Notes: generated by a model from the letters alone, not told the origin. A DNA stretch of 64,000 bases from Aminobacter carboxidus (GCF_014863355.1 NZ_JACZEP010000001.1:1543410-1607409); one strand, 5' to 3'; positions 26,248 through 36,015 are shown, counted from the first letter of the stretch. A program made the numbers and translations.

Positions 26248-26661
26248 ATGCGCCGTACGTCAGCCTTGTTTGTCTTTCTGCTTGTGGCATTCCCCGCACT
26301 CGCCGGCGACGCCGAGATCAAGGCGGCGCAAGACAGCATCTCGGGCCAGCTTCATGCCTTCCGTTCCGGCGACGATGCCCAGGCCTACGGTTACGCCGCG
26401 CCCAATGTGAAGCGCATCTTCCCGACCCTCGACACCTTCATGAACATGGTCACTGGCGCCTACAAGCCGGTGCACCGCCCGCAGAGCTTTTCCTTCGGCA
26501 AGTTCCAGGAGATGAGCCCGACGGCGATCATCCAGCAGGTGATCATCGTTGGCGCTGACGGCAAGGATTATGAAGCCGTCTATACGCTCGAACTGCAGCC
26601 CGACGGCGTCTGGCGCATCACCGGCGTCAGCCTGCGTGCCTCGAACTCGCTGAGCACCTAG
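26248..26661 (+). CDS. DUF4864 secreted protein, copy 2
   Basis: This 137-residue paralogue has a signal peptide ending near ALAGDA (residue 20). It shares the motif series of the preceding gene: QLHAFRSGDDAQAYGYAAP, PNVKRIFPTLDTFM, and PDGVWRITGVSL at the end. The two proteins are equal in length and align without large gaps, but divergence is substantial in the centre, so this is an old tandem duplication. AGGCGGAG (26234-26241) precedes the ATG. The gene ends 7 bases from the stop of the convergent ABC-F gene. Confidence 0.82.
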   Translation: MRRTSALFVFLLVAFPALAGDAEIKAAQDSISGQLHAFRSGDDAQAYGYAAPNVKRIFPTLDTFMNMVTGAYKPVHRPQSFSFGKFQEMSPTAIIQQVIIVGADGKDYEAVYTLELQPDGVWRITGVSLRASNSLST

Positions 26662-26668
26662 CACCCAC

Positions 26669-28270
26669 TCATCCCGCGATCGCCGATCCCTTCTCCAGCA
26701 CAATGCGCCTGTCGATGCCGATTGCATCAAGGAAGCGCTCGTCATGGCTGACCACCAGCAGCGCGCCGTCATAGGCGCGCAATCCCGCTTCCACCGCTTC
26801 GATCGAGTCGATGTCGAGATGGTTGGTCGGCTCGTCGAGGATCAGCAGTGGTGGCGGAACCTTGCCGCCAAGCACGCAGGCGAGCCCTGCCCGCAGCAAT
26901 TGTCCGCCGCTCAGGCTGCCCACGATCTGCAACGCCGCATCGGCGCGGAACATGAAGCGCGCCAGTGCAGATCGGCAGGCGTTTTCGTCTGTATCCGGAT
27001 TGATGCGGCGAAAATTGTCCCGGATCGAAATGGAGGCATCGAGCAGCCCCACTTGCTGGTCGAGCATGGCATGGCCAGTCATGACCTCGACACGTCCGGC
27101 CCAAGGGGCTAGCCCACCTGAGATCACCCTCAACAAGGTCGTCTTGCCGCTCCCGTTGCAGCCGCTCACCGCGATCCGCTCAGGTCCGGCGACATCGAGC
27201 GAAACCCCTGAAATCACCGGCCGACCCGGCTCGTGGCCCACTGTCAGGCGGTCGATCCGCAGCACCACCTTGCCTAACGGCAACCCGGTCGACGGCAATT
27301 TGACGGCAAACGACTGCAGCACCTCGATCCGCTCGCGTGCCGCAGCCGCATCTGTCACGGCCAACGCGCGCTGTCGCTCGGCAAGTCGGGCGTTATCGCC
27401 CGACGTGTTCTCGGCGCGGTTCTTCAGTCCGTTCATCAGAATGCGCGGCATGTCGCCCCTGGCGGCTTTGCGCTTGCCGGCGCCGTCCTTGCGCGCCTTG
27501 CGCTCGGCGGTGGCCTGCGCGGCCTTGGCCACTTGCGCGACGCGCCGTTCGGCGTCTTCCAGATCGTGCTCGGCAGCCTCCAGTTCGATCGCCTTGCGCT
27601 CGCGATAGTGGCTCCAGTTGCCGCCATAGCGGCTGGCGCCCTGCGAGGTGAGCTCGAGGATGGCATCCATCGTATCGAGTAGCTCGCGGTCATGGCTGAC
27701 GACGATCGCCCCGGAACGCCAGCCGGCCAGGAGGTCGACCACCGCCCTCCTGCCTTCGCGGTCGAGATTGTTGGTCGGCTCGTCGAGCAGGATGAAATCG
27801 GGTTCGCCGAAGACCAGTGCTGCGAGCCCGGCGCGCGTGCGCTGGCCGCCTGACAGCGCCGAAAGCCGGGTAGCGGGCTCGGCACTCAGCCCGACGCGGG
27901 CAAGTGCCACCTCGATACGCGCCCCCAACGTCCAGTCAGCGGCTACGAGTTCATCGATATCGGCAAGCCCGGCTTCGGCGCGGCGCAACAGGGCGAGCCC
28001 GGATTCGGCCCCGAACAGGTCGGCAACGGTTTCATCGGCAGAGACCTGCGCCGCCTGGCGCAATAGGCCGAGCGTTCCGCTGACTGATACCTTGCCCGCC
28101 TGCGGTTGCAGCGAACCGGATATCAGATGCAGCAGCGTCGACTTGCCGACGCCATTGCGCCCGACGAGCCCCGAACGGCCGGCCTCGACGTTTAGCGACA
28201 GATCGGAAAAGAGTGTCCTGCCGTCAGGCGTGGACCAGGCAATGTTCGACAGCGAGATGGATGCAGGCAT
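26669..28270 (-). CDS. ABC-F family ATPase
   Basis: This 533-residue protein has two ABC domains and no membrane helices. Walker A motifs are GRNGVGKSTLL near residue 40 and GCNGSGKTTLL near 373. Signature motifs are LSGGQRTRAGLA and LSGGQLLRAGLA. A charged linker of about 80 residues joins them (QVAKAAQATAERKARKDGAGK). ABC-F proteins bind the ribosomal E site and help translation or confer antibiotic protection; this one resembles Uup/YheS-like housekeeping types. The ATG at 28270 has GGGGAA just upstream; a longer frame to 28330 is not conserved in character. Confidence 0.88.
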   Translation of the reverse strand: MPASISLSNIAWSTPDGRTLFSDLSLNVEAGRSGLVGRNGVGKSTLLHLISGSLQPQAGKVSVSGTLGLLRQAAQVSADETVADLFGAESGLALLRRAEAGLADIDELVAADWTLGARIEVALARVGLSAEPATRLSALSGGQRTRAGLAALVFGEPDFILLDEPTNNLDREGRRAVVDLLAGWRSGAIVVSHDRELLDTMDAILELTSQGASRYGGNWSHYRERKAIELEAAEHDLEDAERRVAQVAKAAQATAERKARKDGAGKRKAARGDMPRILMNGLKNRAENTSGDNARLAERQRALAVTDAAAARERIEVLQSFAVKLPSTGLPLGKVVLRIDRLTVGHEPGRPVISGVSLDVAGPERIAVSGCNGSGKTTLLRVISGGLAPWAGRVEVMTGHAMLDQQVGLLDASISIRDNFRRINPDTDENACRSALARFMFRADAALQIVGSLSGGQLLRAGLACVLGGKVPPPLLILDEPTNHLDIDSIEAVEAGLRAYDGALLVVSHDERFLDAIGIDRRIVLEKGSAIAG

Positions 28271-28397
28271 GGAATTCCCCAATGGCAAAGCGGTTCGGCG
28301 TTGCTGTCGGGTTGAAATCCATTGCTGCACACATCCTGTTGAAATTGCTGATGGCGACTACATAGTCGGCTTGTCGCGCTGGTTCAAGCCGGCGACC

Positions 28398-29156
28398 TCA
28401 TTGTGGCCGACGCGCCTCGAAGGAGATCGTCTCGCAGCCCTTGGCCGGCGCCTCACTGTATCGATAGTCGCCAGAGATAACGACATCGACGAAACCCGCC
28501 TCGCGCAGCGCCATGGCGAATTCCTCGACACCCCACCAGCGCAGGCTGAACAGCTCCAGCTCGGTGTCGGCGAGCTTGGTGTCCTTCCACAGCTCGTAGC
28601 GCAGATGCGTCACCGTCGTCTGCGCGACATAGTCGGTCGAAACGCGCGTGTCGGTCAGCGTCAGCAAGTCGCCGTCTTCGGTGGTCCAGCTGCGCACCCG
28701 GCCGCCCTCACCCAGGAAGCCGCCAATGGCATCGAGATCGATCATCAGTCGCCCATCAAGTGCCAGGTGATCGAAGAACCGGTGCAGAACAGCCTTTGCC
28801 GCAGCCACGTCGGTGGTCAGCTGGAACGAGCCAAGTGGTACGACGATCGCCGCGAAACTGGCGTCATAACTGAAGCTCTCGAAGGTCTGGCGACTCAGGC
28901 GGCCTTCGAGCGAACGCGCTGAACAGGCCTTGCGGCAGTAATCGAGCATTTCCTCGGACGGATCGAACCCCCTGATATCGATACCCGCCTCAAGCATCGG
29001 AACGAAGAAGCGACCATTGCCGACGGCAGGTTCCAGAACTGGTCCCGCGCAGCTTGAAAGTCGTTCGCGATAATATTCGATGTCGCCGAACGAGCGGCCG
29101 ACCGGCTTGTCGAGATTGTAGACCCAGGAGGCAAGAGTTCCGTATCTGTTGTTCAT
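28398..29156 (-). CDS. Class I SAM-dependent methyltransferase
   Basis: This 252-residue protein has the Rossmann methyltransferase motif I VLEPAVGNGRFFVPMLEAG near residue 45 and a motif II-like GFDPSEEMLDYCR near residue 66. Post-motif beta strands include IVVPLGSFQLT and GRLMIDLDAIGGF. The C-terminal AMALREAGFVDVVISGDY is typical of small-molecule methyltransferases. The acceptor is not identifiable. The ATG at 29156 gives MNNRYGTLASWVYNLDKPVG, a common start for this subgroup; a longer frame to 29456 is not supported. Confidence 0.82.
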   Translation of the reverse strand: MNNRYGTLASWVYNLDKPVGRSFGDIEYYRERLSSCAGPVLEPAVGNGRFFVPMLEAGIDIRGFDPSEEMLDYCRKACSARSLEGRLSRQTFESFSYDASFAAIVVPLGSFQLTTDVAAAKAVLHRFFDHLALDGRLMIDLDAIGGFLGEGGRVRSWTTEDGDLLTLTDTRVSTDYVAQTTVTHLRYELWKDTKLADTELELFSLRWWGVEEFAMALREAGFVDVVISGDYRYSEAPAKGCETISFEARRPQ

Positions 29157-29332
29157 TCGACGTCGCCCCACTGACTTTTCACTACATGAACGACCTTTGG
29201 TCGAGGCATGCAGTTGGCGCGCCATAAGACGGATTTGCTTGCAGCGTCCAGCCGCAAGCCTCATCAACCGGAGTTGTTCTTTGGAGCCTGTGGCGCAAAG
29301 AGCACGCTTTTGCACCCGGTGGTGCATCCGTG

Positions 29333-30307
29333 TCAGGCGTCCACGAAAAACCCGCTCAGCGCCTTGAGGTCGACATTGCCGCCGCTGAGCACGATACCGA
29401 CGCGTTTGCCCGCGCAGTCGACGATGCCGTTGAGCGCAGCAGCTGCACCCAGGCAACCGGTCGGCTCGACGATCACCTTCATGCGTTCGGCGAAGAAGCG
29501 CATCGTCGACACCAGATGCGCGTCGCTGACGGTGACGATGGCGTCGACTTTGCCCTGCAGGATCGGGAAATTGTGGTCGCCGACATAGGTGGTCAGCGCT
29601 CCGTCAGCGATCGACTTTGGCGGCGCGATGCGGATCACCTCGCCTTTCTGCAGCGACTGCTGCCCGTCATTGCCGGCCTCCGGCTCGACGCCGATGACGC
29701 GGCAGGCCGGCGCCAGTGCCTTGGTGCTGAGCGCGCAGCCGGCCAAAAGCCCGCCGCCGCCGAGCGGGGCGATGAGGATATCGAGCTGCCCGACTTCCTC
29801 GATCAGTTCCAGTGCCGCCGTGCCCTGCCCGGCAATGATTTCGGGGTGATCGAAGGGCGGGATCAGCGACATGCCGCGTTCCTCCGAGATGCTCCGCGCG
29901 ATCGCGTCACGGTCGTCTTTGTAGCGGTCGAAGAATACCACTTCGGCACCATAGCCTCTGGTCGCTGCGATCTTGATCTCGGGCGCATCCTTGGGCATCA
30001 CGATCACCGACGGCGCGCCGAGCAGTGTCGCCGCATAGGCTAGCGCCTGGGCATGATTACCCGACGAGAAGGCGACGACGCCCTTCCGCCTGGCTTCCGG
30101 TGAAAGCGCTGCGACGGCGTTGTAGGCGCCGCGGAACTTGAATGCTCCTGCCCGCTGCAGATTCTCCGCCTTGAAGAACAGTTCGCCGCCCACTTTGGCA
30201 TTGGCGGTACGCGAGGTCAGCACGGGGGTGCGATGCGCCTCGCCAGCGATGCGCGCAGCCGCAACCTTGACGTCTTCGAATGTCGGAACGCGCAGCGATA
30301 CAGTCAT
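29333..30307 (-). CDS. Threonine/serine dehydratase-like PLP enzyme
   Basis: This 324-residue fold-type II PLP enzyme is close to catabolic threonine dehydratase and serine racemase. The Schiff-base Lys is in AGAFKFRGAYNAV near residue 57. The phosphate-binding loop is PLGGGGLLAG near 184. SSGNHAQALAYAA near 83 is the Asn loop, and SGGNVD near the C terminus completes the site. The C-terminal ACT domain of biosynthetic IlvA is absent, so it is a short catabolic-type enzyme giving 2-oxobutanoate from threonine or pyruvate from serine. It stands alone. Confidence 0.88.
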   Translation of the reverse strand: MTVSLRVPTFEDVKVAAARIAGEAHRTPVLTSRTANAKVGGELFFKAENLQRAGAFKFRGAYNAVAALSPEARRKGVVAFSSGNHAQALAYAATLLGAPSVIVMPKDAPEIKIAATRGYGAEVVFFDRYKDDRDAIARSISEERGMSLIPPFDHPEIIAGQGTAALELIEEVGQLDILIAPLGGGGLLAGCALSTKALAPACRVIGVEPEAGNDGQQSLQKGEVIRIAPPKSIADGALTTYVGDHNFPILQGKVDAIVTVSDAHLVSTMRFFAERMKVIVEPTGCLGAAAALNGIVDCAGKRVGIVLSGGNVDLKALSGFFVDA

Positions 30308-30411
30308 TGGGATTCTCCTTGGATCGCCGGCACCATAGTCGACGCCCGCTGTTTCCAGAAGCCCGCACCGGACGTCACCGCTTGCGCCAGCGCTTGACTT
30401 TTCAACTATAT

Positions 30412-30426
30412 GTTCCCTTTATGTTC
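30412..30426 (+). promoter_or_regulatory. LexA (SOS) box upstream of dinB
   Basis: The sequence GTTC-CCTTTAT-GTTC matches exactly the alphaproteobacterial LexA site GTTC-N7-GTTC. It ends 25 bases before the dinB ATG. Its position also argues against an earlier ATG at 30410, which would place the operator inside the coding region. Confidence 0.88.
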
Positions 30427-30451
30427 TTACCTCTCTCTGCAGAACACCACG

Positions 30452-31699
30452 ATGGAAAGCGCAGCCACGATCCTGCATGCCGACCTCGACGCCTTCTACG
30501 CGTCGGTCGAACAGCTGCTCGACCCCAGCCTGCTGGGCAAACCTATCGCGGTCGGCGGCGGGGTGGTGCTCGCCGCGTCCTACGAGGCCAAGGCCTTCGG
30601 CGTCCATGGCGGCATGGCTGGCCGCCGCGCCCGCGAACTGTGCCCCGGGCTCATCTTCGTTGGTGGCAATTTCAGGGAATATCAGCGCCTTGGCGATGCA
30701 GCGATCGCAGTGCTCGACGATTTCACCCCGCTGGTCGAGCGCATTTCCATCGACGAGGCCTTCGCCGATGTCGCCGGCTGCACCCATCTCTTCGGTCCGC
30801 CCGAGGAGATCGCCCGGAAGATCAGGCACAGGGTTCGCGCCGAACTCGGCCTGCCGATCTCCGTCGGCGTCGCCCGCACCAAACACCTCGCCAAGATCGC
30901 CTCGCAGGTGGCCAAGCCCGACGGTCTGGTGGTGGTCGATCCGGGAACCGAGCTCACCTTCCTGCACGAACTGCCCGTCAGGCTGATGTGGGGCGTCGGA
31001 CCGGCCACCCAAACGCGCCTTGCGGATGCAGGCATCGTCACCATCGGCCAGTTGGCCGCCGCCAACAGCCATTCGCTGGAACGCCTGCTTGGTCCCGCCG
31101 CCGGCGAAAAACTGTCGGCCCTTGCCTGGAACCGTGACCCGCGCCGCCTGCAGCCACATCGGCGCGCCCATTCGGCCGGCGCGCAGTCGGCGCTGGGCAT
31201 GAAACCGGCACGGCCCGAAATCTACGTTCCGGCGCTGCGTCACCTCGCCGACCGCGTCGCCTCGCGTCTCCGCGCCAAGTCGCGTCCGGGGCGCACGATC
31301 ACCGCCCGCGTCCGCTTCGCCGACATGCGCGCCGTGACGCGGTCGATCACCCTCGACGCGTCCATCTCGGCCACATCGATGATTGCGGAGGTCGCCGAGG
31401 AGTTGGTGCGCGGCGTGCTGGCCCAGTATCCGGACGAGCGCAGCATCTCGCTGCTGGCGATTTCGGTCTCGCATCTCGAGGAACATGCCGGCCTGCAGTT
31501 CGAGCTGCCACTGGGCCTTGTCGATGAAAAACACCGGCCGGGCACACGAAAAGGCCAGGCGCGCTGGAGCGCTGATCGCGCCATGGATGCCATCCGCGAG
31601 CGTTTCGGCTGGGAAGCTGTAGGCTACGCCTCGGTCGCGCTCGGGCGCGCCGGCTCGGTGCCCGACGCGTTTCGCGAACTGGCCGAAAAGGAGCTCTGA
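30452..31699 (+). CDS. dinB: DNA polymerase IV
   Basis: This 415-residue Y-family translesion polymerase starts MESAATILHADLDAFYASVEQ. The palm carries DLDAFYASVE (metal site) and SISIDEAFADVAG-like residues near 105, with VGVARTKHLAKIAS near 150. Helix-hairpin-helix and little-finger domains follow. The C terminus lacks an evident beta-clamp QL.LF-type motif at the very end. The LexA box directly upstream indicates SOS induction, matching the ssb locus. Its stop codon lies two bases from the tgt stop on the other strand, inside a short palindrome. Confidence 0.95.
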   Translation: MESAATILHADLDAFYASVEQLLDPSLLGKPIAVGGGVVLAASYEAKAFGVHGGMAGRRARELCPGLIFVGGNFREYQRLGDAAIAVLDDFTPLVERISIDEAFADVAGCTHLFGPPEEIARKIRHRVRAELGLPISVGVARTKHLAKIASQVAKPDGLVVVDPGTELTFLHELPVRLMWGVGPATQTRLADAGIVTIGQLAAANSHSLERLLGPAAGEKLSALAWNRDPRRLQPHRRAHSAGAQSALGMKPARPEIYVPALRHLADRVASRLRAKSRPGRTITARVRFADMRAVTRSITLDASISATSMIAEVAEELVRGVLAQYPDERSISLLAISVSHLEEHAGLQFELPLGLVDEKHRPGTRKGQARWSADRAMDAIRERFGWEAVGYASVALGRAGSVPDAFRELAEKEL

Positions 31700-31701
31700 G
31701 C

Positions 31702-32838
31702 TCAGCCCTGGTGCAGTGGAATATCGCCGCGTGCCCAGCCTTCGCTGATCTCGGCGCTCCGGTCGACGAACCGGCCGGCTTCGATCGAAGCGCGGATTTC
31801 ACTCATCAGCTGCTGGTAGTAGGACAGGTTGTTCCAGGTCAGCAGCATCGCGCCGAGCGACTCGCCCGACTTGATCAGGTGATGGAGATAGGCGCGGCTA
31901 TAGTCGCGCGCGGCCGGGCAATCGCTCTCTTCGTCCAAGGGACGCGGATCGTCGGCGTGGCGGGCGTTGCGCAGGTTCACCTTGCCGCGCCTTGTATAGG
32001 CGAGGCCGTGGCGGCCGGCGCGCGTCGGCATTACGCAGTCGAACATGTCGATGCCACGCGCCACCGACTTGATGATGTCGTCAGGCGTACCCACGCCCAT
32101 CAGGTAGCGCGGCTTTTCCTCAGGCAGTTCCGGACAGGTGATATCGAGCATGTCGAGCATCACCTCCTGCGGCTCGCCGACGGCCAGGCCGCCGACCGCA
32201 TAACCCTTGAGCTCCAGCGCCTTCAGCGCCTGCGCCGAGCGCACGCGCAGGTCGGGAATGTCGCCACCCTGGACGATGCCGAACATCGCTTTTCCAGGCT
32301 GGTTGCCAAATGCCGTCTTGCAGCGCTCGGCCCAGCGCAGCGACAGCTCCATGGCGCGCTGGATTTCCTTCGGCGTCGACGGCAATGCGGTGCATTCGTC
32401 GAGCTGCATCTGGATGTCGGAATCGAGCAGGCCCTGGATTTCTATCGAGCGTTCCGGCGACATCTCGTAGGCGGCACCGTCGATATGCGAGCGGAAGGTC
32501 ACGCCCTTTTCGCTGAGCTTGCGCAGCTTCGACAGCGACATAACCTGGAAGCCGCCTGAATCCGTCAGGATCGGGTGCGGCCAGCGTGCGAATTCGTGCA
32601 GGCCGCCAAGCCGCGCCACGCGCTCGGCACCAGGGCGCAGCATCAGGTGATAGGTGTTGCCCAAGATGATGTCGGCGCCGACGCCGCGCACCTGGTCCAT
32701 GTACATCGCCTTGACCGTGCCGCCGGTGCCGACAGGCATGAATGCCGGCGTGCGGATGGTGCCACGCGGCATGGTGATCTCACCGCGCCGCGCCTTGCCG
32801 TCGGTCGCGAGCCGCTTGAAGGTGAACTCTGAACTCAT
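31702..32838 (-). CDS. tgt: Queuine tRNA-ribosyltransferase (tRNA-guanine transglycosylase)
   Basis: This 378-residue TIM-barrel enzyme inserts preQ1 at position 34 of GUN-anticodon tRNAs. Both catalytic Asp regions are intact: [12 protein letters not shown] near residue 92 and [16 protein letters not shown] near 264. The structural zinc site is unusual. The normal CxCxxC is SDCPAA here (near 306), and the later His is Asn ([10 protein letters not shown]), leaving one of four ligands. The ATG at 32838 overlaps the queA stop (ATGA), so the two genes are translationally coupled and act in one pathway. Confidence 0.96.
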   Translation of the reverse strand: MSSEFTFKRLATDGKARRGEITMPRGTIRTPAFMPVGTGGTVKAMYMDQVRGVGADIILGNTYHLMLRPGAERVARLGGLHEFARWPHPILTDSGGFQVMSLSKLRKLSEKGVTFRSHIDGAAYEMSPERSIEIQGLLDSDIQMQLDECTALPSTPKEIQRAMELSLRWAERCKTAFGNQPGKAMFGIVQGGDIPDLRVRSAQALKALELKGYAVGGLAVGEPQEVMLDMLDITCPELPEEKPRYLMGVGTPDDIIKSVARGIDMFDCVMPTRAGRHGLAYTRRGKVNLRNARHADDPRPLDEESDCPAARDYSRAYLHHLIKSGESLGAMLLTWNNLSYYQQLMSEIRASIEAGRFVDRSAEISEGWARGDIPLHQG

Positions 32839-33911
32839 CGGTCGTCCCTGAACAGCAGGCTGGCGTCGCCATAGGAGTAGAAGCGATAGCCACTTGCAAT
32901 GGCATGCGCATAGACGCCCTGCATGCGTTCGAGCCCGGCAAAGGCTGAAACCAGCATGAACAGCGTTGAGCGCGGCAGGTGAAAGTTGGTCATCAGTGCG
33001 TCGACAAACTTGAAGCGATAGCCGGGCGTGATGAAGATGTCGGTCGGTCCCGACCAAGCGGCCAGGGTGCCATCTTGGCGCGCAGCACTTTCCATCAGGC
33101 GCAGCGACGTGGTGCCGACGGCAACCACCTTGTTGCCGCGCGCCCGGGCCGCATTCAGCGCGGCTGCGGTCTCTTCGGAGACGTAGCCGATTTCCGAATG
33201 CATCTTGTGCTCGGCGGTGTCGTCAGCCTTGACAGGCAAAAAGGTGCCGGCACCGACATGCAGCGTCACGAACTGCTTATCGATCCCGCGCGCCTCGAGT
33301 GCGGCAAACAGCTCCGGCGTGAAATGCAGGCCGGCGGTAGGGGCAGCGACCGCGCCCTCCTCCCGGGCATAGACGGTCTGATAGTCCTTGCGGTCGCGCT
33401 CGTCGTCGGCGCGCTTGGAGGCGATATAGGGCGGCAGCGGAATGTGGCCGACGGCATGCAGCGCCTCGTCCAACGCCGGACCCGACAGGTCAAAGGCCAG
33501 TAGAGCCTCGCCGCCCTCGCCCTTTTCCAGCACCGTGGCATCGAGTTGACCCATCATGCAGGCTTCGGCGTCGTGGCCGAACTGGATGCGGTCGCTGACG
33601 GCGACCCGCTTGCCCGGGCGCATGAAGGCGAGCCAGCGATCGGGTGCGGTGCGCATGTGCAGCGTCGCATCGACATGCGCCACCGCCTCGCCGCGCACGC
33701 GCCGGCCCTTGAGCTGTGCCGGGATGACGCGCGTGTCGTTGAGCACCAGCACATCGCCAGGGTTCAGCAGCGATGGCAGGTTGCCGACGCTCATGTCGGC
33801 AAGCGCAGCATCGGGCCGCACCACCAGCATGCGCGCGGTATCGCGCGGTTCGGCCGGGCGCAGCGCGATCCGTTCCTCGGGCAGTTCGAAATCGAAAAGG
33901 TCAACACGCAT
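32835..33911 (-). CDS. queA: tRNA preQ1(34) S-adenosylmethionine ribosyltransferase-isomerase
   Basis: This 358-residue QueA converts preQ1-tRNA to epoxyqueuosine-tRNA using the ribosyl group of SAM. The start is [19 protein letters not shown]. Conserved FNDTRV-type residues ([14 protein letters not shown] near 58), [13 protein letters not shown] near 190 and [13 protein letters not shown] near 220 are visible. It acts on the product of Tgt, encoded just downstream with a 4-base overlap, and overlaps by one base the stop of the upstream YdcZ-like transporter gene. Confidence 0.97.
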   Translation of the reverse strand: MRVDLFDFELPEERIALRPAEPRDTARMLVVRPDAALADMSVGNLPSLLNPGDVLVLNDTRVIPAQLKGRRVRGEAVAHVDATLHMRTAPDRWLAFMRPGKRVAVSDRIQFGHDAEACMMGQLDATVLEKGEGGEALLAFDLSGPALDEALHAVGHIPLPPYIASKRADDERDRKDYQTVYAREEGAVAAPTAGLHFTPELFAALEARGIDKQFVTLHVGAGTFLPVKADDTAEHKMHSEIGYVSEETAAALNAARARGNKVVAVGTTSLRLMESAARQDGTLAAWSGPTDIFITPGYRFKFVDALMTNFHLPRSTLFMLVSAFAGLERMQGVYAHAIASGYRFYSYGDASLLFRDDR

Positions 33912-34360
33912 CAGTAGATACGGATCATCATTGCGCCGGCGAGCAGCAGCACGGCGCCGACGATACGACCCATGGAAATCTCGCGTACGGCAACGCCCAG
34001 AATGCCGGCCTTGTCGACAAGCATGCCAGCCAGCAGCTGGCCCGCCACCAGGAAGGCCATCAGCGCGGCCGCACCAATGCGCGGAGTCAACAGCACCGTG
34101 GAGGTGACATAGAACGCGCCCAGCACGCCGCCGACTACGAACAGCCAGGGCGCTGGCGCCTTCCAGTCGATGACCAGCCCCTGCGTGCGGGTGGTAAGCA
34201 GGGTGATCACGCCGAGCACGATGGCGCCGGATAGAAACGAAATCGCAGCCGCCGCGACGGGCACACCGAGCCCGCGCGCCAGCTGCGCATTGACGGGAGC
34301 CTGAATGGCAATGAAGGCGCCCGCCAGAACGCCGAGAAGCGACCAGAGAGCGCCAGCCAT
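33911..34360 (-). CDS. YdcZ-like (former DUF606) DMT-superfamily membrane protein
   Basis: This 149-residue protein has five predicted membrane helices (e.g. [20 protein letters not shown] and [16 protein letters not shown]). It matches the short, five-helix half-size DMT transporters, which work as dimers. [16 protein letters not shown] near residue 100 is a conserved family segment. The substrate is unknown. The overlap with queA and the 6-base gap from the upstream cyclophilin gene place it within the coaD-ppi-queA-tgt operon, so a link to deazapurine uptake is possible but unproven. Confidence 0.8.
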   Translation of the reverse strand: MAGALWSLLGVLAGAFIAIQAPVNAQLARGLGVPVAAAAISFLSGAIVLGVITLLTTRTQGLVIDWKAPAPWLFVVGGVLGAFYVTSTVLLTPRIGAAALMAFLVAGQLLAGMLVDKAGILGVAVREISMGRIVGAVLLLAGAMMIRIY

Positions 34361-34366
34361 GATCAG

Positions 34367-34882
34367 TTATTCTGCGACGTCGGCCGCGACCTTCAGCGAC
34401 ACGATCTTGTCGGGATCCTGCACCGGCTCGCCGCGCTTGATCTTGTCGACATTGTCCATGCCTTCGATGACCTGGCCCCACACCGTGTACTGGCGGTTGA
34501 GGAAGCCGGCGTCCTCGAAGCAGATGAAGAACTGCGAGTTGGCCGAGTTCGGGTTCTGCGAACGGGCCATCGAGCAGGTGCCGCGGCCGTGGTTCATGTT
34601 GGAGAACTCGGCCTTGAGGTCCGGCTTGTCCGAACCGCCCATGCCGGCGCGCGACGGGTTGAAGTCCTTGCCGCCCGACTTGCCGAACTTGACGTCGCCG
34701 GTCTGGGCCATGAAGCCCTCGATGACGCGGTGGAAGACAACGCCGTCATAAGCGCCTTCTCGCGCCAGTTCCTTGATGCGGCCGACATGGCCGGGCGCCA
34801 GGTCCGGGAACAATTCGATGACCACATTGCCCTTGGTCGTTTCCATGATCAGCGCGTTTTCGCGGTCCTTGATCTCGGCCAT
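34367..34882 (-). CDS. Cytoplasmic peptidylprolyl isomerase (cyclophilin type)
   Basis: This 171-residue cyclophilin has no signal peptide. The catalytic Arg is in [16 protein letters not shown] near residue 52; [13 protein letters not shown] near 113 and the [11 protein letters not shown] strand near 131 complete the active site. It catalyses cis-trans isomerisation of X-Pro bonds. It lies 27 bases after a secreted paralogue, giving a cytoplasmic and a periplasmic pair in one operon. Confidence 0.93.
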   Translation of the reverse strand: MAEIKDRENALIMETTKGNVVIELFPDLAPGHVGRIKELAREGAYDGVVFHRVIEGFMAQTGDVKFGKSGGKDFNPSRAGMGGSDKPDLKAEFSNMNHGRGTCSMARSQNPNSANSQFFICFEDAGFLNRQYTVWGQVIEGMDNVDKIKRGEPVQDPDKIVSLKVAADVAE

Positions 34883-34909
34883 GATGAAATTCCTTCTTTT
34901 CGTTTTCGG

Positions 34910-35497
34910 TTACTTGGCGTCCGCGGCGATGCGGACCTTGATCATGCGGTCGGGATCGCTGACCGACCCGTTGTCGGCCGCATCACCCTTCTTGATGGCG
35001 TCAACAAGTTCCATGCCGCTCTCGACGTCGCCGACGATGGTGTACTGGCCGTCGAGCGAGGATGCGGTGTCGAACATGATGAAGAACTGCGAATTTGCCG
35101 AATTCGGGTCCTGCGAACGCGCCATGCCGACGACGCCGCGCTTGAAATTCTCCTGCGAGAACTCGGCGGGAATGTCGGGTAGCTTCGACCCGCCCATGCC
35201 GGCGCGACCAGCATTGTAGCCGTCCTTCATGTCGCCGAACTCGACGTCACCGGTCTGCGCCATAAAGCCGCCGATGACGCGATGGAAAGCGACGTTGTCA
35301 TAGGCGCCTTCGCGCACCAGCGTCTTGATCTGGGCGACATGCTTGGGCGCGAGGTCGGGGCGCAGCGCCACCGTCACGTCGCCACCCTTCAGCGTGATGA
35401 TCATCGTATTATCAGGCTCGGCGGCGATGGCCGCAGTCGAACCGGCCATCAGGCCGGCGAGGACAACGAAAGACGAGGCAAGCTTCCTGAGCTGCAT
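34910..35497 (-). CDS. Periplasmic peptidylprolyl isomerase (cyclophilin type)
   Basis: This 195-residue cyclophilin has a signal peptide (LASSFVVLAGLMAGSTAAIA, cut near residue 26). The active-site Arg is in [16 protein letters not shown] near residue 77, with [13 protein letters not shown] near 137. Compared with the downstream copy the N terminus differs, being exported, while the core is closely similar. It starts 17 bases after coaD. Confidence 0.92.
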   Translation of the reverse strand: MQLRKLASSFVVLAGLMAGSTAAIAAEPDNTMIITLKGGDVTVALRPDLAPKHVAQIKTLVREGAYDNVAFHRVIGGFMAQTGDVEFGDMKDGYNAGRAGMGGSKLPDIPAEFSQENFKRGVVGMARSQDPNSANSQFFIMFDTASSLDGQYTIVGDVESGMELVDAIKKGDAADNGSVSDPDRMIKVRIAADAK

Positions 35498-35514
35498 TTT
35501 TGGATACTCCGGGA

Positions 35515-36015
35515 TTATTTCGCGAACTTGGCCTTGAGTGCGCCAACGACCGCCGCCGGCACGAACGGGCGAATGTCGCCGCCCATCGAGGCTATCTGGC
35601 GGACAAGTGTGGCGGTAATGGTGCGAACCGATGGGCTTGCGGGCAGGAAAACCGTCTGCAGTTCCGGCGCCATGGTCTCGTTCATGCCCGCCATCTGCAT
35701 TTCATAGTCGAGGTCGGTGCCGTCGCGCAGGCCGCGGATCATAATCGAAGCGCCTTCCTTGCGCGCGGCGTCGATCACCAGACCGTCGAAGGCAACAACT
35801 TTGATGCGGCTGCCATCGGCGCCAAACTCCGCCCGCGTTGCTTCCTCGATCAGCACGACGCGCTCTTCGAAGGAAAACAGCGGCTTCTTGCCGGGGTGGA
35901 TGCCGATTGCCGCATAAACGACGTCAGCTACCGCCAGCGACGCCTTGAGCACGTCGAGATGGCCGTTGGTGAGCGGGTCGAACGACCCTGCGTAGATGGC
36001 AATGCGATCAGTCAT
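35515..36015 (-). CDS. coaD: Phosphopantetheine adenylyltransferase
   Basis: This 166-residue enzyme catalyses the fourth step of CoA synthesis, giving dephospho-CoA. The nucleotidyltransferase T/HxGH motif is in [15 protein letters not shown] (residues 9-23). [16 protein letters not shown] near 38 and [20 protein letters not shown] near 89 are typical. The ISST-like loop is [16 protein letters not shown] near 136. It is complete and is the first gene of the coaD-ppi-ppi-ydcZ-queA-tgt run, 472 bases from gyrA. Confidence 0.97.
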   Translation of the reverse strand: MTDRIAIYAGSFDPLTNGHLDVLKASLAVADVVYAAIGIHPGKKPLFSFEERVVLIEEATRAEFGADGSRIKVVAFDGLVIDAARKEGASIMIRGLRDGTDLDYEMQMAGMNETMAPELQTVFLPASPSVRTITATLVRQIASMGGDIRPFVPAAVVGALKAKFAK

